Of a DNA stretch of 64,000 nucleotides, positions 21,738 to 33,891 are shown piece by piece. Source of the stretch: Batillaria attramentaria (taxonomy: Eukaryota; Mollusca; Gastropoda; Batillariidae); assembly GCA_018292915.2 (NCBI GenBank), contig JACVVK020000214.1, positions 1,007,501-1,071,500 of the forward strand. The letters run 5' to 3'. A program made the position numbers and the translations under genes. Each line of letters opens with the position of its first letter. The stretch's first letter is position 1. The notes under the pieces are model-generated. The model made no database searches and was not told the DNA's origin. It saw only the letters and a list, made by a program, of their open reading frames with translations.

Positions 21738-23472
21738 AATTACCGGAGGTCACGATGGCAATTTATGCATTCTGTTGAGCCCGTCTTGTCTAGCGTCTAG
21801 GGCTGAAGATATATATCGAGCCAAGCCTCTTATCTCCCCCTCATTATCGGATGCCAAGAGAGCAGCAACCTTTAGCCAACAGGGGTTCTTGATGTAATGC
21901 TGTTTTATACAGGCATTTCTAACATCTGAATAGACGGGGCAGACTAGTAGAAAGTGGAGTTCGTCTTCTTGCCCCTGTTTACACGACGGGCACAAACTTT
22001 CTACACCACCGCTGGGATGTTCGTACCAGCGATCGTGGACCTTAAGAGGGGACACACGTAACCTGAATCTTGTTAGATTTATTCTAAACTTTTTTATTTT
22101 GACACAGGACAAATACTTTTCGGCAACCAGGTCAGATTTGAAAGACAGATACCATTGATACTTATCATTACCTTCCAGCTCAGAGTGCCAGTCCTGTCTG
22201 TTGCCAAGCAAGAGTCTCTCTTTAAACTCTGATAAAAACAATGAACAGTTCCCAACGCCTTCAGATACCCAGACAAACCCAAAGCCGTGTTCAAAAAGGA
22301 ACGCCTTCACCTTGGAGACCCAGTTCAATTTTCCTAGTTCGTCCTGCTTGGCAAGCATCTTGTACGCCTGTTTACATATCCTTGAGTCAGGGAGCCTTGT
22401 TAATTTTAACCAGTGTCTGATGCATTTCAGGGCAGTCCTGATGAATAGAGGGTACCTACCTACCTCGCCGTAAGCCATTTTATTTGAGGAGTGTAATGGT
22501 AACCCAAGGAATTTTTTTTATGGCAAAAGTATGTACCTTCTCTAACTGGTCAACACTTTCAAGTCCCCAAACTTCGGCAGCGTAGGTTAAAATAGGTTCT
22601 ACTTGGGTATCAAAAAGTTTCCAAAATAGCGAATTGTTGGAAGCATTCAGTTGTCGTAATAATAATAATAATAATAATGAGTATTGTATAGGCGCTTTAC
22701 CCAATTTCATGAATAGGCTCAAAGCGCCGCGAACTGAACCCAACACGCACGCTCACGTGAATCACACGCATTCTCTCACACACTGGACATAAACACATTA
22801 CAATCACGTGGTGCGAAGGGTCAGCTCAGCTATTTAAATTTCGGAATTTAGAATTACATTTATTTTTCAAATTTGGTGGGCTGAACATTTCCAAAGCAGA
22901 GGGGGAGGAAGCCGGAGTACCCGGAGAGAACCCCCGACGATCGGCCCGAATGAACGACATTTGCTAATTTGCACGACGCCTTTTCTGCCTTTGTTGCAAA
23001 AATCTGTGACTGCACTTGAAATACTAAGTCTTGTGGTGAATGTTAAACCTAGGTATTTGTAAGAATTTGTTACTACTACTCTAGTTCCACCATAGAACCA
23101 CTTTTCAGTTTTTCCCAAATAACCACCATTCCTGAAGACCATGACACTGGTTTTTTCAAGATTAACTTCGAGGTGTAAGCGGTCAGCTTCCTTTTTTAGG
23201 CAGTCCAACTGGTTTTGTAAGCCAACTGGAGAATCAGAGAGCAAAATAACGTCGTCTGCGAAAAGCAACAAAAAAAGTTCTATAGCGCCAGGGATTAACT
23301 GTATTCCATGCTTACCTTGTTTTGACATTTCTATCGCCAGCTCATTTATCAGAAATGAAAATATCAAGGGGCTGAGCAGACACCCCTGCTTCACCCCGAT
23401 GGGGCAGCTGAAGGAGGCTGATGTTCTCCCCTTGTCCCGCACACAAGCGACCACAGACTTGTAAATGGCTCG
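21738..23472 (-). mobile_element. LINE ORF2: reverse transcriptase and zinc knuckle
   Basis: The minus strand encodes IGVKQGCLLSPLIFSFLINE, then LLLFADDVILLSD (the RT catalytic FADD, near 23252-23263), VNLEKTSVMVF and YKYLGLTF. After an inserted block (22655-22965) it resumes with VEPILTYAAEVWGLE. At about 22509 an extra A in a poly-A run shifts the frame. It then runs MAYGEVGRYPLFI to a C-x2-C-x8-H-x4-C knuckle (CPSCKQGQEDELHFLLVCP) and stops at 21750. It is 5'-truncated at a (GA)n tract, and an (AAC)n run follows the 3' end. Clade not assigned; not active. Confidence 0.75.
22655..22965. mobile_element. SINE-like block inserted in the LINE
   Basis: It interrupts the LINE frame between NKGRKGVVQI and LRQLNASNNS. 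It carries an ATT/AAT trinucleotide run at one end and GCCGGAGTACCCGGAGAG at the other, and contains the segment shared with 17060-17160. Confidence 0.6.
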
Positions 23473-23473
23473 A

Positions 23474-23480
23474 AGAGAGA

Positions 23481-23531
<51 letters not shown>

Positions 23532-23535
23532 GGGC
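23474..23535. repeat. (GA)n(G)n tract
   Basis: Low-complexity purine tract at the truncated 5' end of the LINE. Confidence 0.9.
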
Positions 23536-23539
23536 GGGC

Positions 23540-24800
23540 ATCCATTTCTATTTGAGAAAGTAATACTTCATGGCGACAGGCGAAACTTTTTGTTTTCCTT
23601 TTTTACTTTCGTGAACCGTATCCGATTATAACCCGTATCTGACCTCCCTAGTCCCAACTGAAAACGAAATATCTTTTAATGATCCAGGGAGGTCATACTG
23701 GTCCTGACAAAATCTAGGATCAGAGTTTTGCTCAAACCGCAAGATTTATCAAACGTGCACAATCTCTCAAAAGGCACGGATTTCAGTCCCACAAAAAAGC
23801 TTCATTTTAATTTTACGGCAAACTTTTTCAGGGACCGTGTAAATCGTGTACTTTTGAAAACGTTATTGAATATGATAGAGGTGCATATTACTGAAAACGT
23901 CTGTCGATCTATAAAGTTTGCTCAGCCTCCAAAAAGTGGTTCATTCAAAATCTTACGAAGAACATACTGCTGAGTAGTCTTGATACAAAAGTCTTGCAGA
24001 TTGCATGGCGGTAATGAAAGTATGTACGTGAATTGAAACCTATAGCTGACCAGTGATCAGATTCACCATAGCAATTAATGCAATTAATAAACCGAAAAAA
24101 AAGGCCAAACCGTCCACACATAATAGCACACAGCCATAACAGAACGGTGTGGTTGTTAAAATCATTTGTACATGTATACCGAATCATCTATTATGCAAAA
24201 CACACGAGCTACGCATAGCATCGTTCGACGCTCATATACCTCGGCTCTAGATAGGAATAATGATAACGATGGCACGAGACCAGTTCTTGCTAGTTATGCT
24301 TAATCCTATCGCACCAAACTCCTTTGGAACATACAGAAAAGATGAAAATCATATTGGTACCTATGGCAGTCAAAGACACCAAATCAAATATAAAGAGGGA
24401 GGGAATGGAGGGGGGAGGGGGTAGTTCAAGACTGGTTACTAGCCAGCCTAATAAGGTTTTAAAGTTACAATCCAAAACAGCAACTGAGTTGATTCTTTGT
24501 TGTCGTCACCAGTTGTGGTGTAGAGTGTTTTATTGGTTATACGTAGCTGCCTGGACACAAATAATATTATCACGATGCTGCAGATCCCGCAACGCCTGGT
24601 TAGGGTACACTCACATTCCTGCAATGATGAATGTGTAACCGTCAACAAGATTATACATCTGCAAAACACCAGATTACAAAACGATTGAAGATATAATTAT
24701 TATCATACGTGCTGCACGTTGACCACACGCTCATAACAGTACTGAATCACTTTCTTTCGACAAACGCAATTATTGATCAAGCTATACATCTTACAATCGT
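23540..24800. other. No gene identified
   Basis: AT-rich unique-looking sequence. The open frames here are short and lack splice context or recognisable motifs. Confidence 0.5.
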
Positions 24801-24806
24801 GGGAAT

Positions 24807-24950
24807 CGGGGATAGCCGAATGATACAGCTCAATGCTTGGGTGGTGAGTTTGAATCCCGGCTGGGATCAAATAATTATATGTCCTGGCCCCCGTCTTTGA
24901 TATCACCCTGAGGTGGTGGAAAAGAACGTTAAATTCCAAAACACCCACCA
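24807..24950 (+). mobile_element. Diverged tRNA-derived SINE
   Basis: GATAGCCGAATGATACAGCTC (A-box region) and GAGTTTGAATCCCGGCTGG (B box), with the family tail GGTGGAAAAGAACGTTAAA. Confidence 0.75.
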
Positions 24951-25222
24951 ACCCACTCTCAAAATCGTGAGTATATCGAATCCGACAGAAGTGTCCTCTC
25001 GGACACACAACTCCTTCTCTACCGCTCGCTAACAGTGCGTGTTCGTGGGGAACAATGTAGTCTTCTCACTCAAATTATGTAGTACATTGCTTTATTAACT
25101 ACTTAGGGACTTAGTTCAAGGCTGCGTTGGAACTAGGGGATACTATGAGGACGCGGAAATAAAATTTTATAAATTTTATAAATCACGTGTTCACTTGCTC
25201 CCCCCCTCCTCTTTTTTTCCAG

Positions 25223-25338
25223 GCTTGGGACTGGCCGTGTGGTTGGACACACAGGCAGAGTTTGGGGATGAGCATCTCCTGTCTGTTGGCATGTCCGGCT
25301 CATGCTGCACATTGTCCGCTGAAATCAAATACAAATAG
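25223..25338 (+). CDS. Possible isolated terminal exon
   Basis: A strong acceptor (long pyrimidine run then CCAG at 25219-25222) precedes a frame reading LGLAVWLDTQAEFGDEHLL to a TAG at 25336-25338. No upstream exon with a matching donor was found. It could be a relic exon of a transduced or decayed gene, or chance. Confidence 0.2.
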
Positions 25339-25542
25339 GATGGAAACAAGATTTCCTTCAAAGTTACAACTTCAACTTTTATCAGTCAATTAGTTCGGTG
25401 AAAAAGGTTTCCTGTCCTGTCAGTGATGTCACACAAACAGCAATTTATTCAGTTTGTTTGTTTGTTGTTGTTTGCTTGGGTTTGTTGTAGTTGTTTTGTT
25501 TGTTTGTTAATTGTTTCAGTTGTTTTTTTGTTTTGTTTTTCC

Positions 25543-25605
<63 letters not shown>
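25543..25605. repeat. (TG)n microsatellite
   Basis: Uninterrupted TG tract. Confidence 0.95.
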
Positions 25606-25608
<3 letters not shown>

Positions 25609-25679
25609 GGTGTTTGGGGGGTTCTGTTGTTATTTGTGGTAGAGGTGTTGTTTTTGTTTTTCGGGGTTTGTTTTTTATG

Positions 25680-25855
25680 TTGTTTCCGTAGTAATGGAAA
25701 CATCATAGGACGGGCTAAATTTTCCACGTTTATAGGCAAGCATCTGTGGTACAAACGCACGTCACTGCCGATCTCCCGCAGAGACGATTTTGCAAGTATA
25801 ACTCTGACAATGACGTAAGAAGACGTGCGTCATCGATGCTGACATGTATGGTGCG
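25680..25855 (+). repeat. Dispersed repeat, copy 2
   Basis: Same orientation as 16620-16800. It is followed directly by the 300-bp tandem duplication. Confidence 0.6.
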
Positions 25856-25924
25856 CCGAACGCGCTTCTCCTCCTCAGTGAGTGCCGTCTGTTCGTATGT
25901 GTGCGGTGTGCGTGTGTGTTTGAA

Positions 25925-26510
25925 TTGTGTTCAGGCCTGTTTCTTCGAAAATACTCAACCGAATGGCTTCCAGTTTGGGGTTTCCAAATATATCAAAATG
26001 TTACATTAGAGGAACCAAGCGTGTGATGATTGCTTAAGTGATTTGGGAGTTATCGCCCTTTTGAGACAAGTTGGTTGTCTTTCGTTTACAGGCGTAATAT
26101 TTATTTAAATCACTCAATTTTTGGGCAGTAGATAGCTTGAATACGGACTCTGAACATAGTCACTACTAGAAAATGGTCGCTCTTATAGTTTTCATGTAAA
26201 CCGAGCCTGAGTTGACATTGCATGTGAACCCAGTTCAGATGCCTATTTCTCCGAAAATACTGAACCGATCGATTTCAAATTTGGGGTTTCTAAATGAATC
26301 AAGATTGTTGAATAGAGTGCCCGATCCAGGTACGATTGCCCACATGATTTGCGAGTTATCGCCCGTTTCAGAAAAAGTGGCTTGCTGGCGTTTAAAGGCG
26401 TAATATTTACCTAAACCACTCCATTTTTGGGACATAGATAGCATGAATACGGACTCTCAACTGAGTGAATTTTGGAGGTTGTCGCTTTTATACTTTTGGC
26501 GTAAGACGTA
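25925..26510. repeat. Two diverged ~300-bp tandem copies
   Basis: The block starting TGTTTCTTCGAAAATACT at about 25937 recurs at about 26240 as CTATTTCTCCGAAAATACT. Both continue through GAGTTATCGCCC and AGGCGTAATATTTA to GAATACGGACTCT. The period is about 302 bp with many substitutions. Confidence 0.75.
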
Positions 26511-27209
26511 CCTGATGAAAGTGCTGGTGAACACACTTTAGATCTCAAAATCGCTCCTACTATACATAGATAATGAGCCTGGGGTGCCATAATTTTTTTT
26601 TTTTTTAAATTAGAAAAATTCACTGCAGCCGTTATCGTCAGTTGACTCGAAAATTTGTACTCACAGCACATTTCCTCTACAAGCCACACGCCTCACAAAC
26701 ATCGAAGAAGAGACGCACGCGCACTGACGTAAAGTAAGTGCGTCATGTTTGATTGACGTGATGCTGTTTTTTCTTGGGGGTGTCTCGCCACTTTCTTTCC
26801 GAATTCCTGTGTTTGGAGACGTGGTGTATTTTACTTCTGCTATGTCGCCATCTTCGTGCAATCGCAGAGAAGACACGGGATACAACAGAATACAACTCCA
26901 ATACTTTATGAACAGAATATGCGCGGAGAACAAATTCATGAAAGAAGAAGAATCCAGAACGCTGTGCAGGGCTGCTTACGTACTGAACAGGTCAGATCTA
27001 GAACATTGCTCAACTTACTGGAAGGTTGGAAATCTTTCCAAGGTGACGTAATCTACTGACGTTACTGCACCAGCATGTTCTGGGATGGTCTAGAAATTAT
27101 TTTGCATCGAAATGCAGTATCTTTTCGCGATCTCTACAACTTGACATGTGGAAAGCGGGAATTTCAGTGGGTTTCGTTTTTGCCACTGGCTCACACTCAG
27201 AAGCATAAC

Positions 27210-27265
<56 letters not shown>

Positions 27266-27754
27266 GCGTCTAAGGCGAGAGAGAGAGAGAGAGGGTCTCT
27301 TCTCCGATACCAGTAAGCAATCGTCTGTCAGTCAGGTCTGCGGGAAGTAACTCTGTCAAAGGGGAACGACTTTATTACAAGAATTCATTCACCCATGTAG
27401 AACCTCGCATACGCCAAAAAGTTTGTGACGTCAACCAGCCAGGCGAGCTCACACGACCTCATGTGTTTGAGGCACGGAAAGGGTTTCCAGTACTTTCTTT
27501 GTGTCAGCATGCTTGATGTCAGAGAGCTTGCGTTCCGGCGTGTGCGCGCGGGCTGCATACATGACACAACGACTACGACTGTGACTACAGCAGGTCATTG
27601 AATGGAAACAACATATTGGGCTGGTCGCAATCTTGTTTCGTATTACGAACGTCCTATCTTACCGCTTCCCGCGTTCAACGTGGTGCGCATCTTTGGATTT
27701 GGCTGTCCTCCGTCCAGCAAACTGAAAACAATATCATAAAAACAGAAACCAACA

Positions 27755-27905
27755 TTAGTGTTTTGATTTCCAGTTGCCGTCACTGCTAATGCATGTCTTC
27801 TTTTTGTTACCATAAAATCTTGTATCTCTTGTCGACTTCACGTGTGAGTCAAGACTACAGAGTATCTTGGGTGAATTCAAACTATTAGTGCTATCCAAAT
27901 CAAGT
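27755..27905 (-). CDS. Gene C exon 8: tail end and stop
   Basis: A phase-2 entry after GCAAAG gives RLDLDSTNSLNSPKILC to GNWKSKH and TAA at 27755-27757. The acceptor has a weak pyrimidine run. Confidence 0.55.
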
Positions 27906-28116
27906 CTTTGCAGATACAGATACAAGTGTGCCTTACCTGCCATCTGAACTGTCTGTCCTTCCCTCCTCATCGCTGTTCCCGGCTTGCAGTGGCTGGCCTT
28001 CATCGTTGCGCTTTTTTGCTTGAATGTCGTACGTAGGTTCCTGAGTTTTTGGCGTTTTCTCCACGCTGGTGGCTAAACAGAAAGTATTAACCAAAGATTA
28101 TTACCGATACGCGCGC

Positions 28117-28147
<31 letters not shown>

Positions 28148-29005
28148 TGTGTGCGCGTGTTCAATTTCCCCTTGAGGGATCATAAAGTCTATCTTGTCTT
28201 ATCCTGTCTTATATGAGACAGGGAGCTCCGAAATAAATGTTTATAATGAGCCAACAAATGTCGGGCGGCGATCATTCTCCCATTTAATCAGGAGAAATAA
28301 TCTCTGACCTGCGGAAACGATATAGCTCTACGTACAACTAAAGAAACTGCAGAAATAATTTCATGTGATAGACCTTCCTACCTTCTTCGGATGTGCATGG
28401 TGCAGTTAGTAGTTCCTTCTCTTTCCAGACCACTTCAACATCTGAGTTGTTGGATCTATTCGAATAAATAAAAAATAAATCACAAATAAATACAGACCCA
28501 TACGCTTAAGTCAAACACGCTTAAGTCGAACTTCGGATACGTCGAAGCAAAAAGTTTTTCCCGGCCAAACTTGCTCTTTGTATGACTAAATTTTCCACGG
28601 ATAAGTCGAACGAGTACTCAAAAACGGATAAGTCAAAACTCGGTTATGTCAAACGAAATCTGCAATTTTAGCCTCGGATAAGTCGTACCAGTCGCTGGCA
28701 CGAGAATTTCTTTTTGTCGTTCTGCTACATCAGCGCCACAACACGGCTTGCACGGAGATTTTACATTTTCCGTGCAAGTACAGGTTGACAGTGTTATATG
28801 TCCTGCGGGCCTTAGGGCTGGTTATCTTGGGTGATAGAACACGAAATTGGCGAGAAACACCTGCAAGAACAGAGCTAGGTGTAAGATCTGACCCTGTGCC
28901 CCGGATCTCTTAGGTTTTCTGTGGCCAGTGTTAAGAAGGTGATTTGCCGTCGAATTCAGACTCGGAGGGTAAGCAGCGAGTTATTCCTGGTGTGTGAAAT
29001 GTCAC

Positions 29006-29074
<69 letters not shown>

Positions 29075-29189
29075 GTTTGCCGGTTGTTGCCGTTAGAGTT
29101 GGATCCTTCTGCTATCTGACTGCGCGTGTTTATATGATGTTGCACTAGAATTTGTTGTGCACATGCGATTATATGACTGCGAACTGAAC

Positions 29190-29246
<57 letters not shown>

Positions 29247-30278
29247 ACGCTGCTGATCTTACAAGCAGAATAAGAGTCAGTGAAACTAGAAAAGAAGAAG
29301 AAAACATAAGCTGGAAATTATCACCGTTTGGTGCCAGGCAGCTTTAATGTCAGAACGAAACAGCCACCAGAAAACAAACGACTTTCTCCTTCCTCTGCAT
29401 TGCATGTGTGACTATGGTAAGACCAAGCCAGTACTCTGAACTGAAAGTGATTTCAAAGTTAACAAAATAGCTACGGAGATTCGATGACATGGCAGTCTAC
29501 ACGAGCGTATTGAATATAACAAATCCTAGTAGTAAGGCTCAGTATAGTTTGCACCCATGGGTCGTACTGGGCAAACTATTCAAACGCATCCACACTCATC
29601 TAGTAGAGTTCGCCTGCTTAGATCAGTTTAGGGTTAGGTTTAGATTTAGGGTTGGGGTTCCCTTGTGGTAATGGTGCAATCGCTGTGTTGTTTAGACGAT
29701 CGCAGTGCATTTACAGCAGGTGCAAATGACACAAGGGGGCGAACTATACCAACGCAGCAGCAGTAAGCTCATGTTGACTAGGGAAAATAAATTTAAGTTT
29801 CCAAACCGAATCAGGGAGTGAAAAGGTGCAACTCGCTTAACTCGAAGCTAGAGTCGAAATTCGACCTTATCCGTCGCCACGGATAAGTCAAACTTCGGAT
29901 ACGTCGAACAAAAATCCATTTCCCCTGCGAATTCGACTTAAGCGTGTTCGACTGTAACTATGTGGGAGGGCTCTATGTATCTCCTCCCCCCACCGCACTT
30001 TGAATCCAGGCTGGTGCCAAACATTTGTGCCTTTTTCTTGTTGCCCCGTCTTCCATATCTTCCAAAGTGGCAGGAAAAGGCGTTAACGACGTCCGGGCCC
30101 TGGGAGTACGGTTTTTATTGCATTTAGAAAAGAAATCTGTAAAGGAAACACAATGCAACAAACAAACAAACAACAAATAAACACATAAACAAAGCAGAAA
30201 TGGTACATTTTTGTGAAACTAAACTCAGCGCAAGAGTATTGCAAACAGACAAAGCAAGTGGTCATTGCGATTGCGTTG

Positions 30279-30328
<50 letters not shown>

Positions 30329-32644
30329 TTTTTTTTTTTGGGGGGGGGGGGGGGGCATCTTATACTGTTTTCTCACCTGCGCTGACGTTTGCTCCGGATT
30401 AGGAAGATAGCGATCAAGGTGACCACCAGCACAGGAACCAGGACACAAATGATCACCACAGCAGGTACGAGTACGCCACTGTCTTCCGAATTTCCATTCG
30501 GTCTCTGTGTTCCTGCTACACGTTACCACATTGCATACCGGTTTCGCCACAACAAAGGGAGGCGGTCACAAGTACGCATATATGCTCACATCTCGTGTCA
30601 AGTGAAATTAACTTTCAGTCCATCACAGTCAATCAAAAATAAAATGTGGCAGACCCAGCTATAAGTCAGTCTGGATTGAATGGTGTTCAGACTAACTGAT
30701 CGTAGAGTAGCTGTTGTTTTCCCCAAAAGCTTTTGAGAACGGGAACTGTTTGATTTGTCCAGACAGCTGAGATAAATACAACTTTACATTCATCGTTCGT
30801 CTGTTTGTTTGTTTGTTTGTAGATTTCTCTCTAGTTTCAGAAATTACGGCAACTGATTGGAATTTGACTGTATTCTCGTAAAATAATGAACTGCACTTTA
30901 ATTGCGAATTCGATAACACAAACTTACCAGATGGAGGAACGCCGTTTTCTTCGTGCACCTGCATATCACTCTCACTGTTTGCCTCTGAAAATCGGACAGA
31001 AAAAGCACAAAACTATTTGTATCTGGATACGGGATTTGGCCTAGTGGTTAGGGTAGCCTGTCTACGGAACCTGAGGTAACTGGTTCGGAACCTCTGGTGG
31101 GCAGGAATTTGGTTGGAGTTTTTTTCCTCTGGGAATTTTCCCTCACCAAATGGAGTCAACTTTCCGTGCAGACTCGCGTATGGTGCGTGTCTTGCCTCCG
31201 TGTACACACACATGCAGTGTACATTAAAGTACGTCAAAAGTCTCATGCCAAGCTGGAGGGACTGCGAAATGGAAACAAGTATAGATCATGCACGCAGGAT
31301 AAAGGCTGAAGTTCTTTGAAAGAGAACAGTTAGTTAGTTAGTTAGTTAGGGCTTAACGCCGCGCAAGTTGAAAGAGAACAAGTAAAGATAAAGGACATAT
31401 TTGTTCAAAAATAGCAGCTGATGTAAGTGACATGACATTAAACGGCGGAACGAAACAATTAATTCATGAGCCGAAACATTTCCATCAAGGGCTGGATGCT
31501 CGAATCACCGCATAACGAACAAAAATTGGATTTAGGGGAACTGAGTTGTACAGGTAAAAGAAGGCAAATGGAGCGAAATTAGTGAAGCTTCAAAAATGTT
31601 TTGCCATGCGTCTTTGCAATGGTGGCATACCTGAAGGGAGAAGAGATTTCTGTGCGTCCAGAAATCATAAGATTTTTTTTTTTAATTAAGCTGTCAGGTT
31701 GCATGGAGTCACTAACAACAACAACAACAACCACAAACTGATAAATCGAAACTAGGCTTATGTTTGAAAAGGAAAGGCGAATTCTTTCATGTACATAGGC
31801 CTACAGTTGTAAACAACTGCTATCCACAAAAAAGAACTGCAGAAACCTACCTGCGACCTGAAGGGAACATGGTTCAATCTCCTGCTCGTCTAGTGTGAGA
31901 AATTGGCAAACATATTTCCCCTCGAACTTCTTGTCTACCTTTGGGATGAACACAGTCTGTATTTTTCCCGATTGGCAGTCAAATTTGTAGCCATTCTTGA
32001 CTTCACACTCGCGCTCTGCCCCAATGAAGTAGCAATCAACCACAGTTGCTGTGAACAGAAAATCAGTTCGTGACTGTAGATGTACGTGCTTCTGTGGTCA
32101 TGATGAAATTCACCCAAAATTTCATTTTGTTTTCAATCCTCAGGGTTAAAGAACTAACCTTATAATCACTTACAAGTATAACTGTTCGAGACAGAGGAAA
32201 TTGTGACACTGTGAAAGCTAGAACCGTTAGCTTAGGGCTCTGTCAAGACTTCTTGTCAATGAAGCCAACCTTCAAAAACAAAAACAAACAAACAAAGCCC
32301 CCCCCCCCCCCCCACACACACACACAACAACAACAAGCAAAAGCAAACAACCTCCCATATAAACACAAAGCTAACAAAGACACGAAAATAAAACCAATAA
32401 AAAAATACTCACCAACATTTTCAGTGGGACTCTCATCATACAAAAGCACAACGAATTGCTTCCCTTCCACATCTTCAGTGAAGGTACAGTTGACTTCACA
32501 AGACTCGTTAACTTGTACAGGAACAGGACTCAGTCTGCACGACGAATGGAGAGTTGCTGTTGATTGAATAAACGATTAGTATTGCAAGTGCACGGTAATT
32601 CGCAACAAGGCTAATGTTAAACAGCAAATGAATCATTTACAACG

Positions 32645-32675
<31 letters not shown>

Positions 32676-33168
32676 AACGCAGCATTAAGCTTGTCCTTCC
32701 CGACCCCACTCTCACCACGGATGAAAGGCTCACAGTGCTAGAATAATATGCCGTTAGAAATCATTTGGCTCTCAGCAAATGCCTGATGATGCACAAAGTG
32801 CTCTAAGGGAAAGCCCCTTCCTACTTGTCAAAACTCTTCAGGCCCAGTGACACCCGATACAGCAGTCTTTTCGTCACACGTCCACGTCTAGACTTGTTTT
32901 AGTCCAGTCTCTCATATTATGGTACATCCATGTGGAACATGCTACCACCTGATCAATAATTTTTCAAGGTACAAGGTTAAAGTGCGTCATTATTTTTCTC
33001 TCTAACCATAGAACATTTTGTGTTTTGCCCTTGCTGTGTTTTTAGTTCTTTTCTAGGTGTATTTGTCGTATATTGAAATAACAACATTTTCATTGTTTAC
33101 ATAAGCAATAACGCTGTGATGTTCGCGAAATGTGCTGTAAAGCGTACAGGTCAGTCCGCGCGCGCGCG

Positions 33169-33209
<41 letters not shown>

Positions 33210-33418
33210 CTAATAATGATGATGATGATGATGATGATGCATTTTGTTTGTTTATTAGTTTAGCAAGGACAGATAGTAAGAGAGACGTGTGTCTATTATC
33301 TCATTATTGAAAAGTAAAGTTTCAGTCAGTCAGTCAGTCAGTCAGTCAGTCAGTCAGTCAGTCAGTCTCTCTCGTATCTCTGAAATTCAATTCCAATATA
33401 AGTAAGTACTCGCCGAAT

Positions 33419-33459
<41 letters not shown>

Positions 33460-33891
33460 TAATGACTTAAAATGAATGTTTCTAGAATCCGGAAATAGAT
33501 GAAAGGTTCGAACGGAAACTACAAGTGGCTTTTACGTTTGTTTGTAACATTGAATATTCGTTGTTCGGTGCCTGATGTTTATAATCGTGGTAGGAAAAGG
33601 ATTTCCCTTCCAGGACCAATAAAGTATGTTTGTTAAATTTAACTTGATTTTTGTTCTAGTATGTTTATTTTATTCTAAATCGAAGGGTTTTTGTTTTTTA
33701 ATCACAAAAACGATGGAGGAAAAGGGAGAATTCCAAGTTTGCATTAAAAAAAATACCACGACATTCTTTGTTTCTTTTACATTCTTACCACGAGCACTTG
33801 TTGCAAAAAGCAAGACTGACGCCATGAGGAGAAAAATACTGCCTTTCCATCTCGATCTGAACCTGGAGATGTATGTTGCTGAATCTTTCAT
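27755..33891 (-). CDS. Gene C: single-Ig transmembrane protein (8 exons)
   Basis: Minus-strand exons 33891-33789, 32556-32413, 32048-31851, 30984-30928, 30515-30377, 28455-28382, 28072-27937 and 27905-27755 join in phase to 1002 nt, giving 333 residues. The order is signal peptide (hydrophobic IFLLMASVLLFATSA), one cysteine-rich Ig-like domain over two exons (FEGKYVCQF is the DxGxYxC-type site), a short linker exon, a transmembrane helix (VVIICVLVPVLVVTLIAIFL) followed by RSKRQR, and a tail with two tyrosines (PTYDIQA, RFYGNKK). It is probably a cell-surface protein. I do not recognise the family beyond Ig-like. Introns hold a LINE fragment, a SINE and a pogo-like element. Confidence 0.75.
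27937..28072 (-). CDS. Gene C exon 7: cytoplasmic tail
   Basis: It encodes TSVEKTPKTQEPTYDIQAKK and an acidic Ser-rich end (NSDEEGRTDSSDG). Acceptor GTTTAG; donor GTAAGG in phase 2. Confidence 0.65.
28110..28215 (+). mobile_element. (GTGC)n tract and LINE-type 3' tail
   Basis: CCCCTTGAGGGATCATAAAG followed by TCTTATC-like repeats resembles the 3' ends of L2/CR1-like LINEs. Only the tail remains, in gene C intron 6. Confidence 0.4.
28382..28455 (-). CDS. Gene C exon 6: cytoplasmic tail
   Basis: A 74-nt exon (SNNSDVEVVWKEKELLTAP). Phase 2 in, phase 1 out. Its acceptor lies only 37 bp from the end of a pogo-like element. Confidence 0.6.
28493..29954. mobile_element. pogo/Tigger-like element, copy 3
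   Basis: TA-flanked. The left end is CAGACCCATACGCTTAAG with GGATAAGTCGAA motifs repeated inward. The right end is the complement of CAGTCGAACACGCTTAAG. The interior has a (TG)n(GA)n tract at 29009, a (CA)n tract at 29198 and degenerate TTAGGG-like units near 29628-29657, but no transposase. It lies in gene C intron 5. Confidence 0.7.
29958..30090 (+). mobile_element. Truncated tRNA-derived SINE
   Basis: Begins in the middle of the family head (TGAATCCAGGCTGGTGCC) and shares the body ACATTTGTGCC and GTTGCCCCGTCTT. Confidence 0.55.
30284..30356. repeat. (TG)n, poly-T, poly-G compound tract
   Basis: Three adjoining low-complexity runs just beyond gene C exon 5, in intron 5. Confidence 0.95.
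30377..30515 (-). CDS. Gene C exon 5: transmembrane helix
   Basis: It encodes an Asn/Ser stalk, then VPAVVIICVLVPVLVVTLIA and IFLIRSKRQR. Phase 1 in, phase 2 out, donor GTGAGA. Confidence 0.75.
30928..30984 (-). CDS. Gene C exon 4: linker
   Basis: A 19-codon phase-1 exon (EANSESDMQVHEENGVPPS) between TTTTCAG and GTAAGT, an acidic stalk before the membrane exon. Confidence 0.65.
31026..31240 (+). mobile_element. Second tRNA-derived SINE family
   Basis: A box TGGCCTAGTGGTTAGGGTA and B-box-like GGTTCGGAACC at correct spacing, followed by an unrelated body ending near GTGTACATTAAAGTACG. It differs from the family at 2242. It lies in gene C intron 3. Confidence 0.6.
31851..32048 (-). CDS. Gene C exon 3: Ig-like domain, second half
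   Basis: A 66-codon phase-1 exon. It encodes VVDCYFIGAERECEVKNGY, FDCQSG, KFEGKYVCQFLTL and EPCSLQVA, six cysteines in all, more than a standard Ig needs. Confidence 0.75.
32413..32556 (-). CDS. Gene C exon 2: Ig-like domain, first half
   Basis: A 48-codon symmetric phase-1 exon with VNESCEVNCTFTEDVEG and FVVLLYDESP, between CAACAG and GTGAGT. Confidence 0.75.
32670..33240 (+). mobile_element. LINE ORF2 C-terminal fragment
   Basis: With frameshifts the plus strand reads GKAPSYLSKLFRPSDTRYSS, TRPRLDLF and YYGTSMWNMLP, the same region as the 17464 fragment. It ends near (TGA)n at 33212-33239. It lies in gene C intron 1. Confidence 0.55.
33325..33367. repeat. (CAGT)n microsatellite
   Basis: About ten perfect tetranucleotide units. 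Confidence 0.95.
33789..33891 (-). CDS. Gene C exon 1: signal peptide
   Basis: ATG at 33891. It encodes a basic segment then GSIFLLMASVLLFATSARG, and ends phase 1 before GTAAGA. A second Met (LLMASV) could also serve as start. Confidence 0.65.

Noticed and set aside
31030..31100. A functional tRNA gene
   Set aside because: Only the promoter boxes fit; the sequence runs into a SINE-like body without a closing acceptor stem.
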